A DNA stretch of 64,000 nucleotides from Mucilaginibacter yixingensis (GCF_041080815.1 NZ_CP160205.1:3782001-3846000); one strand, 5' to 3'. Positions 53,120-61,792 are shown, counted from the first letter of the stretch. A program made the numbers and translations. The notes: generated by a model not told the origin, from the sequence alone.

Positions 53120-53462
53120 TTATTCTATCGTTTTTTGTCGACGGGTGCGAGTACAGCGTAAACTCCAGATCGGCCTGACTATGATTGCTGATCCGGTGTT
53201 TCTGGCCGGGCAAAACTTCAATGCCCTGGTGCTCAGTCAATACTTTTACCGCTCCGTCTATATTAAAAATGGCTGTGCCCTTCAGTATAAAAAAGAACTG
53301 GGTAGCTTTCTCGTGATAATGCATCACCTCGGCAGTACCCGGCGGCATCAACTCTTGCTTAACCGACATGGCATCGGTATCTACAAACGTCCAGCCGTCG
53401 CAGTTCTCGCCCCATTTGTAGGTGTTCAGGCAATTATCTTTAGAAAAACCTCCTGCGCTCAT
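53109..53462 (-). CDS. Cupin-domain protein within the arginine operon
   Basis: A 117-residue single cupin. Metal-binding motif 1 is around MHYHEKATQFFFILKG (His, His, Glu positions) and motif 2 is EVLPGQKHRISNHS. The function cannot be read from sequence. It is located 4 bp after argG and overlaps argC, so it is probably expressed with the pathway; a role in it, as isomerase, binding protein or regulator, is inference. The Cys/Trp-rich N-terminal part (KWGENCDGWTFVDTD) is not typical of simple storage cupins. Confidence 0.85.
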   Translation of the reverse strand: MSAGGFSKDNCLNTYKWGENCDGWTFVDTDAMSVKQELMPPGTAEVMHYHEKATQFFFILKGTAIFNIDGAVKVLTEHQGIEVLPGQKHRISNHSQADLEFTLYSHPSTKNDRINVE

Positions 53463-53466
53463 TTTC

Positions 53467-54654
53467 TTAACCGTTTACTTTATGATAAATCATTACCTGG
53501 TTACCGAAGATCTTAGAGAAACCTTTAACATCCTCGCCGGTCCAGGCGTTATTCATTTCGCCATAGCTACCAAATTTACTCGACATCAGGTCGTGTTCAG
53601 ACTCAATGCCTACCACATTGAAACGGTATGGGTGCAACTGCACATATACTTTACCGCTCACGTTCTCCTGCGTATCATTCAGGAAAGCCTCGATGTTACG
53701 CATAATCGGGTCGTGGAACTGACCTTCGTGCAGCCAGTTACCGTAGAAAGATGACAGTTGATCTTTCCATGACAGCTGCCATTTAGTTAATACGTGTTTC
53801 TCCAGCGTATGGTGTGCTTTGATGATGATGATTGGCGCAGCAGCCTCAAAACCAACGCGACCTTTAATACCGATGATGGTATCGCCCACGTGAATATCGC
53901 GGCCAATGCCATACGGCTGTGCAATTGCCTGCAGCGCCTGGATGGCTTTGGTTGGATGATCATACTTCTCACCGTCGATAGCTACCAGCTCACCTTTTTC
54001 AAAAGTCAGCTCCAGGTCTTTCACTTCTGATGAAGTTACCTGAGTTGGCCATGCCTCTTCAGGCAGGGTATAGCGGCTGGTTAGTGTTTCTTTACCACCT
54101 ACAGATGTACCCCAGATGCCTTTGTTGATAGAGTATTTGGCTTTCTCGAAGTTCATGTCTACGCCATGTTTCTTCAGGTACTCAATCTCTTCTTCGCGGC
54201 TCAGTTTCAGATCGCGAATCGGGGTCATGATCTGTACGTTAGGGATCAGGATATTGAAGATCATATCAAAACGTACCTGATCATTACCGGCACCGGTTGA
54301 ACCATGGGCCACATACTCAGCACCAATCTCTTTAGCGTAGTTGGCAATGGCGGTAGCCTGGCTTACACGCTCGGCACTAACTGACAGCGGGTAAGTATTA
54401 TTTTTAAGCACGTTACCGTAGATCAGGTAGCGCACGCAAGTATTGTAGAAATTCTCGGTCTCATCAACCACGTGGTGACTGGTTACGCCCATTTGGAAAG
54501 CGCGCTCTTCTACCTTTTTCAACTCTTCCTCGCTAAAACCACCGGTATTAACAATTACCGAGTGAACTTCCAGACCTAAATCGCGGGTCAAATAAATACA
54601 GCAAAATGAAGTGTCTAAACCGCCGCTATAGGCTAATACTACTTTCTTTTTCAT
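53467..54654 (-). CDS. argG: Argininosuccinate synthase
   Basis: A 395-residue ligase that joins citrulline and aspartate using ATP. The N-terminal LAYSGGLDTSFCCIYL loop binds ATP; GSTGAGNDQVRFD at about 117-129 is the conserved aspartate/citrulline loop. Length and motifs are standard. It follows the GNAT gene by 110 bp and precedes the cupin by 4 bp. Confidence 0.95.
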   Translation of the reverse strand: MKKKVVLAYSGGLDTSFCCIYLTRDLGLEVHSVIVNTGGFSEEELKKVEERAFQMGVTSHHVVDETENFYNTCVRYLIYGNVLKNNTYPLSVSAERVSQATAIANYAKEIGAEYVAHGSTGAGNDQVRFDMIFNILIPNVQIMTPIRDLKLSREEEIEYLKKHGVDMNFEKAKYSINKGIWGTSVGGKETLTSRYTLPEEAWPTQVTSSEVKDLELTFEKGELVAIDGEKYDHPTKAIQALQAIAQPYGIGRDIHVGDTIIGIKGRVGFEAAAPIIIIKAHHTLEKHVLTKWQLSWKDQLSSFYGNWLHEGQFHDPIMRNIEAFLNDTQENVSGKVYVQLHPYRFNVVGIESEHDLMSSKFGSYGEMNNAWTGEDVKGFSKIFGNQVMIYHKVNG

Positions 54655-54764
54655 TCTTTTGAGGTTAAAGGTGAAGGCTCAAAGCAAAATGCGTTAATTC
54701 TTCAGGGTCCTTATCAAGCCACTTGCCATGGCTTTTATTTATTGATTGATGGGTTGATTGCTTA

Positions 54765-55427
54765 TTAATTGTGTTTCAGCTCGGCTGTAAACATTTTGGT
54801 TGAACGCTTTAATGCGTTTTCAATACGCTCTAACAATGTTGCTTTGTGCGTGATCTTTTTCATTTTCTCCTCGTATTCCTTTGCTTTTTCAGCTGGGTCA
54901 AACAGCATAGCGGTGCACATGCAGTTTTTGCGGCCCTTGCTCATCAGGATATCATAGTTCACGCAGCTTTTGCAGCCGTTCCAAAAAGCTTCATCCTGTG
55001 TCAGTTCAGAATAAGTAACCGGCTCATAACCCAGGTCTGAGTTGATCTTCATTACCGCCAGACCGGTGGTTAAGCCAAATATTTTGGCATTAGGATATTT
55101 TTTACGCGAAAGTGCAAAAACCGCATGCTTGATAGCCTTGGCCAGGCCAACTTTCCTAAACTCCGGATTAACGATGAGGCCCGAGTTAGCCACAAAATCG
55201 CCGTGGCTCCAGGTTTCAATATAGCAAAAGCCAGCCCAGGTGCCGGTTTTATGCAAGGCAATTACCGCCTTGCCTTCCAGCATCTTATTGGCTACATATT
55301 CTGGCGAACGCTGGGCAATACCTGTACCCCGCGCCTTGGCCGATTCGGCCATCTCTATACAAATCTGCTCTGCGTAATCCACATGCTGAGCGCTTGCAAC
55401 CTGTATATCAAAATCTTGTATGGTCAT
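54765..55427 (-). CDS. GNAT acyltransferase of the arginine operon, Cys-rich C-terminus
   Basis: A 220-residue GNAT enzyme with acyl-CoA-binding loop RKVGLAKAIKHAVFALSRKK near 91-110. After the GNAT core follow Cys152, Cys155, Cys169 and Cys171 in a C-x2-C...C-x-C pattern, which looks like a metal or Fe-S site. It is the first gene of the arginine operon, where the missing first step (acyl transfer to glutamate, ArgA-like) would be expected; no other argA or argJ is present. Supplying N-succinylglutamate would fit ArgF'. This is inference, supported by conservation of similar proteins in arginine clusters of the phylum. Confidence 0.75.
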   Translation of the reverse strand: MTIQDFDIQVASAQHVDYAEQICIEMAESAKARGTGIAQRSPEYVANKMLEGKAVIALHKTGTWAGFCYIETWSHGDFVANSGLIVNPEFRKVGLAKAIKHAVFALSRKKYPNAKIFGLTTGLAVMKINSDLGYEPVTYSELTQDEAFWNGCKSCVNYDILMSKGRKNCMCTAMLFDPAEKAKEYEEKMKKITHKATLLERIENALKRSTKMFTAELKHN

Positions 55428-55550
55428 TTCAGAAATAATCGAAAAACTACCGTTAAACTATTGGCCTTACGGCCCTTAATAATAAAATGGGTTTTATTGA
55501 GAAAGGTTTAATAAACCTTAATTGGGTTTGGGTCAGTCCGTCTGGCTGTA

Positions 55551-55679
55551 TCAAACCCGGGGAATAAAAAGCCTTCGTCGGGGTGAAGGTGAAAACACAA
55601 AAACAGTAGAAAGCAAAGCAGCGGCAACCCTGGCAAATACTGCCTTGGCTGATGGCTTATTTAAGCTTTGATTTTTCAT
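55551..55679 (-). CDS. Candidate arginine leader peptide
   Basis: A 42-codon frame upstream of the arginine operon: MKNQSLNKPSAK, a hydrophobic middle, then SPSPRRRLFIPRV and stop. Three Arg codons (CGA CGA AGG, 55572-55580) are consecutive, a fourth (CGG) follows five codons later. They lie in the loop and 3' arm of the terminator-like hairpin at 55563-55589. The arrangement is what a ribosome-mediated attenuator needs. No other use of the peptide is known to me; it could also be an unrelated short ORF. Confidence 0.5.
   Translation of the reverse strand: MKNQSLNKPSAKAVFARVAAALLSTVFVFSPSPRRRLFIPRV
55563..55589 (-). promoter_or_regulatory. Terminator-like hairpin in the arginine leader
   Basis: On the minus strand CCTTC-ACCCCGAC-GAAGG is followed by CTTTTTATT. 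A second possible pairing, GGGTTTG (55524-55530 plus strand) with CAAACCC (55552-55558), overlaps the stop codon region. The rest of the 360-bp gap 55428-55787 contains a GGCC-GTAA-GGCC hairpin near 55464-55475 but no other gene. Confidence 0.5.
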
Positions 55680-55787
55680 CTTTTTTATCAGTGTTTTTGG
55701 GTGCTGAATTTTGGTGCAAAAAACCGCAATAATTTTTATTTATGCAAGAAAAAAATAGCTTAAAAAACAAGTACAACTATTGATATG

Positions 55788-56273
55788 TCAATAGGTTGAC
55801 ACTGTAGGCGGTCCAGCCACTTTATGAAAGCTCATTGCACGCCCAATGAACTTAAAATGCCAGTACCCTGTTACCTTCATTTGCTCATCATTTAGCAGGG
55901 TAACGGCGGCGTCCCATGTCTTTCCGCTACGCGATTCATAGATACGGCCTCCCTCCCAAGTATGGCTCCGGGCATCATACACCAAATTAGTGAGTACCAC
56001 CATGCCTAATAGCTTGCGGTTGCGCAGTTTCTGGTCGGGGTTATGTTTATCTGTCCACTCTTCCATCGTCTTGCTGTTATCTTCAGCTTTAAACCAGGTC
56101 ATCCTGCCTTTATAGGTCGATCCGTCACGGTAAACGGTAACCAGCAGGTTTTTTTCAGACGACATCCACTGGCCACAAATACGGTCGGCCGGCGAGTTGC
56201 TATTTTGCGCCCAGGCCATACCTGCCAGCAACACAGAAACGACCAGCAAGCTGTAAAAGGAGTATCTTTTCAT
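55788..56273 (-). CDS. DUF2147-like exported protein
   Basis: A 161-residue protein with a signal peptide (MKRYSFYSLLVVSVLLAGMAWAQ). The mature part begins ICGQWMSSEKNLLVTVYRDGSTYKGRM, then LRNRKLLGMVVLTNLVYD and WEGGRIYESRSGKTWDAAVTL, ending in a WHFKFIGRAMSFHKV strand. This is the order of the DUF2147 family, a small beta-barrel of unknown role in the periplasm. It is separate from the arginine operon. Confidence 0.85.
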   Translation of the reverse strand: MKRYSFYSLLVVSVLLAGMAWAQNSNSPADRICGQWMSSEKNLLVTVYRDGSTYKGRMTWFKAEDNSKTMEEWTDKHNPDQKLRNRKLLGMVVLTNLVYDARSHTWEGGRIYESRSGKTWDAAVTLLNDEQMKVTGYWHFKFIGRAMSFHKVAGPPTVSTY

Positions 56274-56400
56274 CGGTATAAAGTCCGCCAGTCAGGCCAG
56301 AACGGGTTACCTGACAAGCGGCAATAAAGGTAGCGCATAAAAATCGACAAAACACAAAAACGTTGTTGCTGTGGAAAGAAGACGTCTTTTCTATCAATTA

Positions 56401-56483
56401 TGTCATGCTGAGGAACGAAGCATCTCTGAGGATAGTCCAGCAAGCCTGTCCGCAGAGATGCTTCGCTATCGCTCAGCATGACA
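56401..56483. repeat. Palindromic repeat family B, copy 1
   Basis: TGTCATGCTGAGGAACGAAG at the left is matched inversely by CTATCGCTCAGCATGACA at the right, with GCATCTCTG/CAGAGATGC also pairing. Same family at 57299-57379 and, nested, at about 29430-29510. Confidence 0.85.
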
Positions 56484-56502
56484 TAATTGAGATGAAATAC
56501 AT

Positions 56503-57186
56503 TTACTTACCCAGCGCCTTAAGCGATGCTTTAAGCGATACTACTGCAGTTGAACTATTCTTTGATTGCTCAAACAACTCTTTTGAAGTGGTGCCTGCAC
56601 CATAAAAATTGGCAATGGCCGATTTATCAACCGAAATATTTGAGCCGTTAACAGTCAGCCCCGCAAATAGACCTTTACTGCGCGAGTAGGAGTAAACTTC
56701 GGCCTCTAGCTTATAGTCTGTACTGGCAGTAGAGCTGCGCCCCACCGGACCAGCAGCTACCGAGATATCGCCGCCGATGGTAAAATCACCGTTCTGCATT
56801 TTGGTCAATACGTATTTGTGTTTAAAAACCAACACCAGATCAACCGCCTGTACGCCAATCTGCAAGCCAAAGCTACCACCAGTAAAGGTTACAAATACCG
56901 GATCGCTCCAACCGCCATTTGGCAGTTTAACCATGGCCACACCTTTGCCGCGTTTGCCACCAACAGCCAGGCCGGCATTAATCATTTTAGGTATAATGAT
57001 GATACCCTGCGCCTGATCAAACAACTGCGATGGGATACTCTCTTTCATCTTACCAAAATCATGAATTACCCCTGCAGATTTCTCCACACGCTCGGTTTCC
57101 TTGCCGTCATCTGCCACCTTTGCCGAGGTGGTTACCACCAGGGCCAGCACCAGCAGCGGAGCCATCAATACTTTTAAAGTTTTCAT
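56503..57186 (-). CDS. SYLF/YSC84-domain exported protein
   Basis: A 227-residue protein with an N-terminal signal peptide (MKTLKVLMAPLLVLALVVTTSA). The SYLF lipid-binding domain is seen as IPSQLFDQAQGIIIIPKMINAGLAVGGKRGKGV, SDPVFVTFTGGSFGLQIGVQAVDLVLVF and EVYSYSRSKGLFAGLTVNGSNISVD. In eukaryotes this domain binds phosphoinositides; the bacterial role is unknown. Lies between two family B repeats. Confidence 0.92.
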   Translation of the reverse strand: MKTLKVLMAPLLVLALVVTTSAKVADDGKETERVEKSAGVIHDFGKMKESIPSQLFDQAQGIIIIPKMINAGLAVGGKRGKGVAMVKLPNGGWSDPVFVTFTGGSFGLQIGVQAVDLVLVFKHKYVLTKMQNGDFTIGGDISVAAGPVGRSSTASTDYKLEAEVYSYSRSKGLFAGLTVNGSNISVDKSAIANFYGAGTTSKELFEQSKNSSTAVVSLKASLKALGK

Positions 57187-57298
57187 AGTTATAGATTTTT
57201 GCTTTATATTTTTAACTGCCCTGGGGTAAAAAGGTTTGGGGGGAGGATTGGAGAATGAAGATTAGGACTGGTTTAACACAGAAGCAACTAAACCCAAT

Positions 57299-57379
57299 GT
57301 CATGCTGAGGAACGAAGCATCTCTGAGGACCATCCTCCAGATCTGCGTCAGAGATGCTTCGCTATCGCTCAGCATGACA
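57299..57379. repeat. Palindromic repeat family B, copy 2
   Basis: GTCATGCTGAGGAACGAAGC at the left and the inverse CTATCGCTCAGCATGAC at the right; the centre differs from copy 1. It lies upstream of the LuxE-like gene. Confidence 0.85.
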
Positions 57380-57397
57380 TGAAGGTACATTTTTACT

Positions 57398-57405
57398 TAC
57401 CTTTG
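57398..57405 (+). promoter_or_regulatory. -7 box directly before the LuxE-like gene
   Basis: TACCTTTG matches TAnnTTTG and lies 5 bp before the ATG at 57411, again predicting a near-leaderless mRNA. No clear -33 TTG. Confidence 0.45.
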
Positions 57406-57410
57406 CCGCC

Positions 57411-58391
57411 ATGATTAGCCGCCAGGAAGTATTTGGGATTGATAACGAACAGCAATTTGCCAAAATTGCCTTACAGGCTTTTCGGCATCAGGCGCAGCAT
57501 AATGATATCTATCGTCAATTTATTGACGGGCTGGGCGTTGATCCAGCCAATATCAGCACGGTTGAGCAAATCCCCTTCCTACCTATTTCTTTCTTTAAAA
57601 ACCACACGGTTTTGAGCAGTAAAGATCCGGCTCAGGTTACGTTTACCAGTTCGGGCACTACAGGCATGGTAACCAGCAGCCATGAGGTAACAGACGTTTT
57701 GTGGTATGAAGAAAGCTTCCGCCGGGCGTTTGAGTTATTTTATGGCGATATCAAAGACTATTGCGTACTGGCGCTGCTGCCCTCTTACCTGGAACGCGAT
57801 GGCTCATCACTCATCTACATGGTGCGCGATCTGATTGCGCAATCAGGCAATGCCGATAGCGGTTTTTACCTCTACAACCACGATGATTTGTACGTACAGC
57901 TACAACGCCAGCAAGCCAAAGGGCAGCCAACTATTTTGTTCGGCGTCACCTTTGCGTTGCTGGATTTTGCGGAGCAATACCACATCAATTTTCCTGAACT
58001 GATTATTATGGAAACCGGTGGCATGAAAGGTCGCCGTAAAGAAATGATCCGCGAGGAACTGCATACCATACTTTGCCACGGCTTTGGCGTACCGGCTATT
58101 CACTCAGAATATGGAATGACCGAGCTGCTGTCTCAAGCTTACTCCAAAGGCAACGGCATTTTTGAGTGCCCACCCTGGATGCGCGTCCTCACCCGCGATA
58201 CCAATGATCCGCTCAGCCTCACCCGTGCTGGTCAGACGGGCGGCATCAATGTCATCGATCTGGCTAATATCAATTCCTGTTGCTTTATAGCCACGCAGGA
58301 TCTGGGTAAAATTCAGCCTGATGGTAGTTTTGAGGTCTTGGGGCGTTTTGATAACTCAGATATCAGGGGCTGTAATCTGCTGGTGCAGTAG
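57411..58391 (+). CDS. LuxE-like acyl-protein synthetase
   Basis: A 326-residue protein of the ANL-like LuxE/PaaK group that activates fatty or other acyl acids. FTSSGTTGMVTSSHEV near 82-97 is the phosphate-binding loop, GGMKGRRKEMIREEL near 203-217 and HSEYGMTELLSQAYS near 229-243 are the adenylate-binding regions. There are no luminescence genes, so the name reflects fold only. In Bacteroidota similar genes often lie in cell-surface or polysaccharide regions; the substrate is unknown. Confidence 0.87.
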   Translation: MISRQEVFGIDNEQQFAKIALQAFRHQAQHNDIYRQFIDGLGVDPANISTVEQIPFLPISFFKNHTVLSSKDPAQVTFTSSGTTGMVTSSHEVTDVLWYEESFRRAFELFYGDIKDYCVLALLPSYLERDGSSLIYMVRDLIAQSGNADSGFYLYNHDDLYVQLQRQQAKGQPTILFGVTFALLDFAEQYHINFPELIIMETGGMKGRRKEMIREELHTILCHGFGVPAIHSEYGMTELLSQAYSKGNGIFECPPWMRVLTRDTNDPLSLTRAGQTGGINVIDLANINSCCFIATQDLGKIQPDGSFEVLGRFDNSDIRGCNLLVQ

Positions 58392-58463
58392 ACCTCTCTC
58401 AGAGCACGAATGAAACGAGATAATAGCTATTCTTTAAAATCATTATAGCAATAGTTAAAGCGC

Positions 58464-58471
58464 TATATTTG
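58464..58471 (+). promoter_or_regulatory. -7 box upstream of the subtilisin gene
   Basis: TATATTTG, a perfect TAnnTTTG, 23 bp before the ATG at 58495. Confidence 0.5.
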
Positions 58472-58494
58472 CACAGCCTTAAAAAGCGGCAGAT

Positions 58495-60135
58495 ATGAAA
58501 TCCTACACCTTCCTGTTACTATTTATTATCAGCACATTAGCTGTAAGCTGCAAAAAAAGCGAAACGCCACAACCGCCTGCTACCATCAGCATCGACCCAG
58601 ATCATCTGGAGATTTCCTCCGTTAATCCCGCTTACTCTTATCGCGTAAAAGTTAGTATAGCCAACTCTACAGAAACTACGGTAACATGGACTTCTGAGGA
58701 TCCCAGAATTGCATCAGTCGGCACAGACGGACTTATTAAGGCGCTGGTTGCCGGCCAAACCAACATAGTAGCTACATTGGGAAACGGCATAGCATCAGCC
58801 AAATGCAAAATAACCATAACAGACGAGTATGATTATAAGTATCGGATTACGCTGAAAGACAAAGGGCAATCTGATTTTTCTATTGCCCGGCCAGAAGCCT
58901 TCTTATCGGCCAAAGCTATTGAGCGCCGCCGGAAAAGAAACATCGCCATAGATGAAACAGACCTGCCTATTTCGTCCGATTACATTAAAGCCATAAAAAA
59001 TGTAGGCGGTACTATAGTGGCCCAAAGCAAATGGCTGGGTACGGTAAGCGTTTTAACCTCTGATCAGTTATTGGTAGAAAAATACAAAGCGCTGCCTTTT
59101 GTAAAAGATGTAACCATGGTTTGGCAGGGTAAAAGATTAAGCAGCGCCCCCGCAGCTTATACAGATGCGCCGCAGGCAGGCACCCACAATACCATTGTCA
59201 CGCCAATTACCTATGGTGCTGCCGCCACTAATATTACTGTTAACAACGGGCAAGCCTTGCACAACAACGGCTTTACCGGTAAGGGAATAGATATTGCCGT
59301 TATTGATGCCGGGTTTATTAACCTTAAATCAAACCCTTATTTCAATAATATCACTATCAAAGGCGCAAAATCTTTTGTTTATGAGAATCATGATCCCTAT
59401 GCCATAGATGACCATGGCGTGTGGGTTACATCGTGTATGGCGGTTAATAAACCCGGGAGCTACGTGGGTACCGCACCTGATGCCAATTACTGGCTGCTGC
59501 GTACTGAAGATGAAGCGGACGAATATCCAATTGAAGAAGATTACTGGGTTAACGCCATTGAATATGCCGATAGCGTAGGCGTGGATATTGTCAACTCATC
59601 ATTAACCTATAACAATGACTACTATATACCGGCTGCCCAATATAAATTTGAAGACATGGACGGCAAAACCGCCACTGCCACCCGCGCGGCTAATCTGGCT
59701 TTTGCCAAGGGTATATTTATTGTTTGTTGCTCTGGTAATGAACGCTCATGGGTTGGCACACCTGCCGATTCGCCAAACGTGCTCACTATAGGCGGCGTTA
59801 CCCCAACCGGTTTACTGGCCAGTTTTACTGCCTGGGATGTTACGGTGGATGGGCGCGTAAAGCCCGACATCATGTCATTAAGTTCTGGTGCTGCGGTTAT
59901 CAATACATCAGGCAGCTCTGAAATGAGGAGTGGGACATCTTACGCCAGCCCTATTATTTGCGGACTAGCGGCTTGCCTGTGGCAGGCCTATCCACAACTA
60001 ACCAATAAAGATTTGCTGGATATCTTCCGGAAATCAGGCGATAAAGCAGATAGTCCGGCAATTCCTTTTGGCTACGGCATCCCCGATATGCAAAAAGCAC
60101 TTACACTAGCAAAAACTGCGGCTGCGGGCAAGTAA
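58495..60135 (+). CDS. S8 (subtilisin-like) serine protease lipoprotein with Ig-like domain
   Basis: A 546-residue exported protein. The signal ends in a lipobox (LAVSCKK), so it should be lipid-anchored. Residues about 30-115 form a BIG2-type Ig-like domain (WTSEDPRIASVGTDGLIKALVAGQTNI). The S8 catalytic triad is Asp271 (AVIDAGF), His307 (DDHGVWV) and Ser482 (RSGTSYASP). A propeptide-like inhibitor region lies between. No C-terminal T9SS sorting domain is seen. Terminates about 75 bp before the phosphoesterase gene. Confidence 0.92.
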   Translation: MKSYTFLLLFIISTLAVSCKKSETPQPPATISIDPDHLEISSVNPAYSYRVKVSIANSTETTVTWTSEDPRIASVGTDGLIKALVAGQTNIVATLGNGIASAKCKITITDEYDYKYRITLKDKGQSDFSIARPEAFLSAKAIERRRKRNIAIDETDLPISSDYIKAIKNVGGTIVAQSKWLGTVSVLTSDQLLVEKYKALPFVKDVTMVWQGKRLSSAPAAYTDAPQAGTHNTIVTPITYGAAATNITVNNGQALHNNGFTGKGIDIAVIDAGFINLKSNPYFNNITIKGAKSFVYENHDPYAIDDHGVWVTSCMAVNKPGSYVGTAPDANYWLLRTEDEADEYPIEEDYWVNAIEYADSVGVDIVNSSLTYNNDYYIPAAQYKFEDMDGKTATATRAANLAFAKGIFIVCCSGNERSWVGTPADSPNVLTIGGVTPTGLLASFTAWDVTVDGRVKPDIMSLSSGAAVINTSGSSEMRSGTSYASPIICGLAACLWQAYPQLTNKDLLDIFRKSGDKADSPAIPFGYGIPDMQKALTLAKTAAAGK

Positions 60136-60209
60136 AACCCGCCGTCATCTCAACGTAATCATTACCAGGGCGCTTTTGTGTATTTTTAGGGCTTGTAGTA
60201 TATTGCCAA

Positions 60210-61481
60210 ATGCACGGAAGCGGAATTATCAGGTTTTTTGTCATCATTGCGGCGCTGAGCCTGCTGCTGGATTGGTATGTTTTCTATGGGCTGCGCACCC
60301 TGGTAGCCGACTGGCCTTCGCGCCGATGGCAGTTGATTGTACTGGGCAGCTTCCTGGTAATTTCGCTTGGCGTAACCATCCTGTTTTTTGCAGGACTGGG
60401 CAGCCTGCGCCACGCACAGGGTATGCGACCGTATCATGAGTGGCTGTTAAGTTTGTTCCTCTCCTTCCTCATCAGCAAAATATTTTTTGCTATCGTACTT
60501 TCTCTGGGAGATCTGGGCCGGTTTACCGTAGGGCTTTCGCAGCACCTGGGCAAACCATTAAAAGCAGGCGAAACCTACTTCCCGGCGCGACGAAAATTTA
60601 TCAGCGAGTTGGCCGTCCTGCTGGCGGCCATCCCTTTCAGTTCTTTCTTTTACGCTATCTTTAAAGGAAAATATAACTACAAACTGCATCGTCAAACACT
60701 TTACTTTGACGATCTGCCTGAGGCTTTTGACGGTTTTACGATTACCCAACTATCTGACATCCATTCGGGTAGTTTTGATAACACTGCCGCGGTGCAGCGG
60801 GGCATTGATCTGGCCAACGCGCAAAAAAGCGATCTCTTTGTTTTTACCGGCGATCTGGTAAACAACGCCGCCTGGGAAATTGAGCCCTACATCAATCACT
60901 TTAAGCAATTGAAGGCACCGTTTGGGCAATTCTCCATCCTGGGCAATCATGATTATGGCGACTATATTCAATGGGACAGCGAAGCTGAGAAAGACGCGAA
61001 CCTTGACCGGTTAAAAGAAAATCACGCTAAAATGGATTTCCGCCTGCTGCTGGATGAGAACCTGACACTGCAGAAAAACGGGCAGCAGATCACGCTCATC
61101 GGCGTGCAAAACTGGGGACAAGGCTTTAAACAAAAAGGCGACCTGGAGAAAGCGCTGCGCGGAGTTGACGGGCGCGCATTCAAAATCCTGCTCTCGCATG
61201 ATCCTACCCATTGGGAAAAGATTGTAAAACAGCATCCAACCAAAATCCACCTTACCCTATCAGGCCACACTCATGGCGCCCAATTTGGCATTGAAGCCGC
61301 CTGGCTGCGCTGGAGCCCTGTGCAATACCGTTACCCACACTGGGCCGGGCATGCGCAATATCATGGCAGACATTTGTATATTAACCGGGGCTTTGGCTTC
61401 CTGGCATTTTCGGGCAGACTGGGCATCTGGCCCGAAGTAACAGTTATTACCTTAAAAAAGGGCAAAGCGGCTCAAGCTTAG
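60210..61481 (+). CDS. Membrane-bound metallophosphoesterase
   Basis: A 423-residue protein with about five N-terminal transmembrane segments (residues 1-150) and a calcineurin-like phosphoesterase domain: SDIHSGSF, TGDLVNNAA, GNHDYGDY, LSHDPTHW and SGHTHGAQFG supply the metal ligands. Homologues of similar shape (YkuE/YaeI-like) act on UDP-linked or phospholipid substrates; the substrate here is unknown. It overlaps no neighbour and lies 75 bp after the protease gene. Confidence 0.92.
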   Translation: MHGSGIIRFFVIIAALSLLLDWYVFYGLRTLVADWPSRRWQLIVLGSFLVISLGVTILFFAGLGSLRHAQGMRPYHEWLLSLFLSFLISKIFFAIVLSLGDLGRFTVGLSQHLGKPLKAGETYFPARRKFISELAVLLAAIPFSSFFYAIFKGKYNYKLHRQTLYFDDLPEAFDGFTITQLSDIHSGSFDNTAAVQRGIDLANAQKSDLFVFTGDLVNNAAWEIEPYINHFKQLKAPFGQFSILGNHDYGDYIQWDSEAEKDANLDRLKENHAKMDFRLLLDENLTLQKNGQQITLIGVQNWGQGFKQKGDLEKALRGVDGRAFKILLSHDPTHWEKIVKQHPTKIHLTLSGHTHGAQFGIEAAWLRWSPVQYRYPHWAGHAQYHGRHLYINRGFGFLAFSGRLGIWPEVTVITLKKGKAAQA

Positions 61482-61534
61482 TGTATGCTGAAGCAGATCC
61501 CCCTTTTTGCGATTGCTAATAACCTTATTGATAT

Positions 61535-61792
61535 ATGAAACTTAAACCATTTTTAATAGCGTTACTTGCCAATACGGCACTGATGATACTGGCCGGAATA
61601 CTCATTTCCAGGGCCAATGTTAGTGGCTATAGCTTTCTCATCGTCCCTTTGTTTTCTGTTACGTTCTCTATCATCGCCATCAGCAATCAAAACCCCAAAG
61701 GCAAATATTATTTATGGGGAACGTTGTGTGCCTTGCCGTTAACGTTCTTAATTTGCTTTATAGCAATGTTGTTTTCTGGCATACAATGCTGA
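61535..61792 (+). CDS. Small hydrophobic membrane protein
   Basis: An 85-residue protein with about three transmembrane segments (near 7-24, 33-48 and 62-80) and a short basic N-terminus. No family recognised. It lies 53 bp after the phosphoesterase gene on the same strand. Confidence 0.6.
   Translation: MKLKPFLIALLANTALMILAGILISRANVSGYSFLIVPLFSVTFSIIAISNQNPKGKYYLWGTLCALPLTFLICFIAMLFSGIQC

Noticed and set aside
57411-58391. LuxE as evidence for bioluminescence
   Set aside because: No luxAB, luxC or luxD genes nearby; the LuxE-like fold is widespread in non-luminous Bacteroidota.
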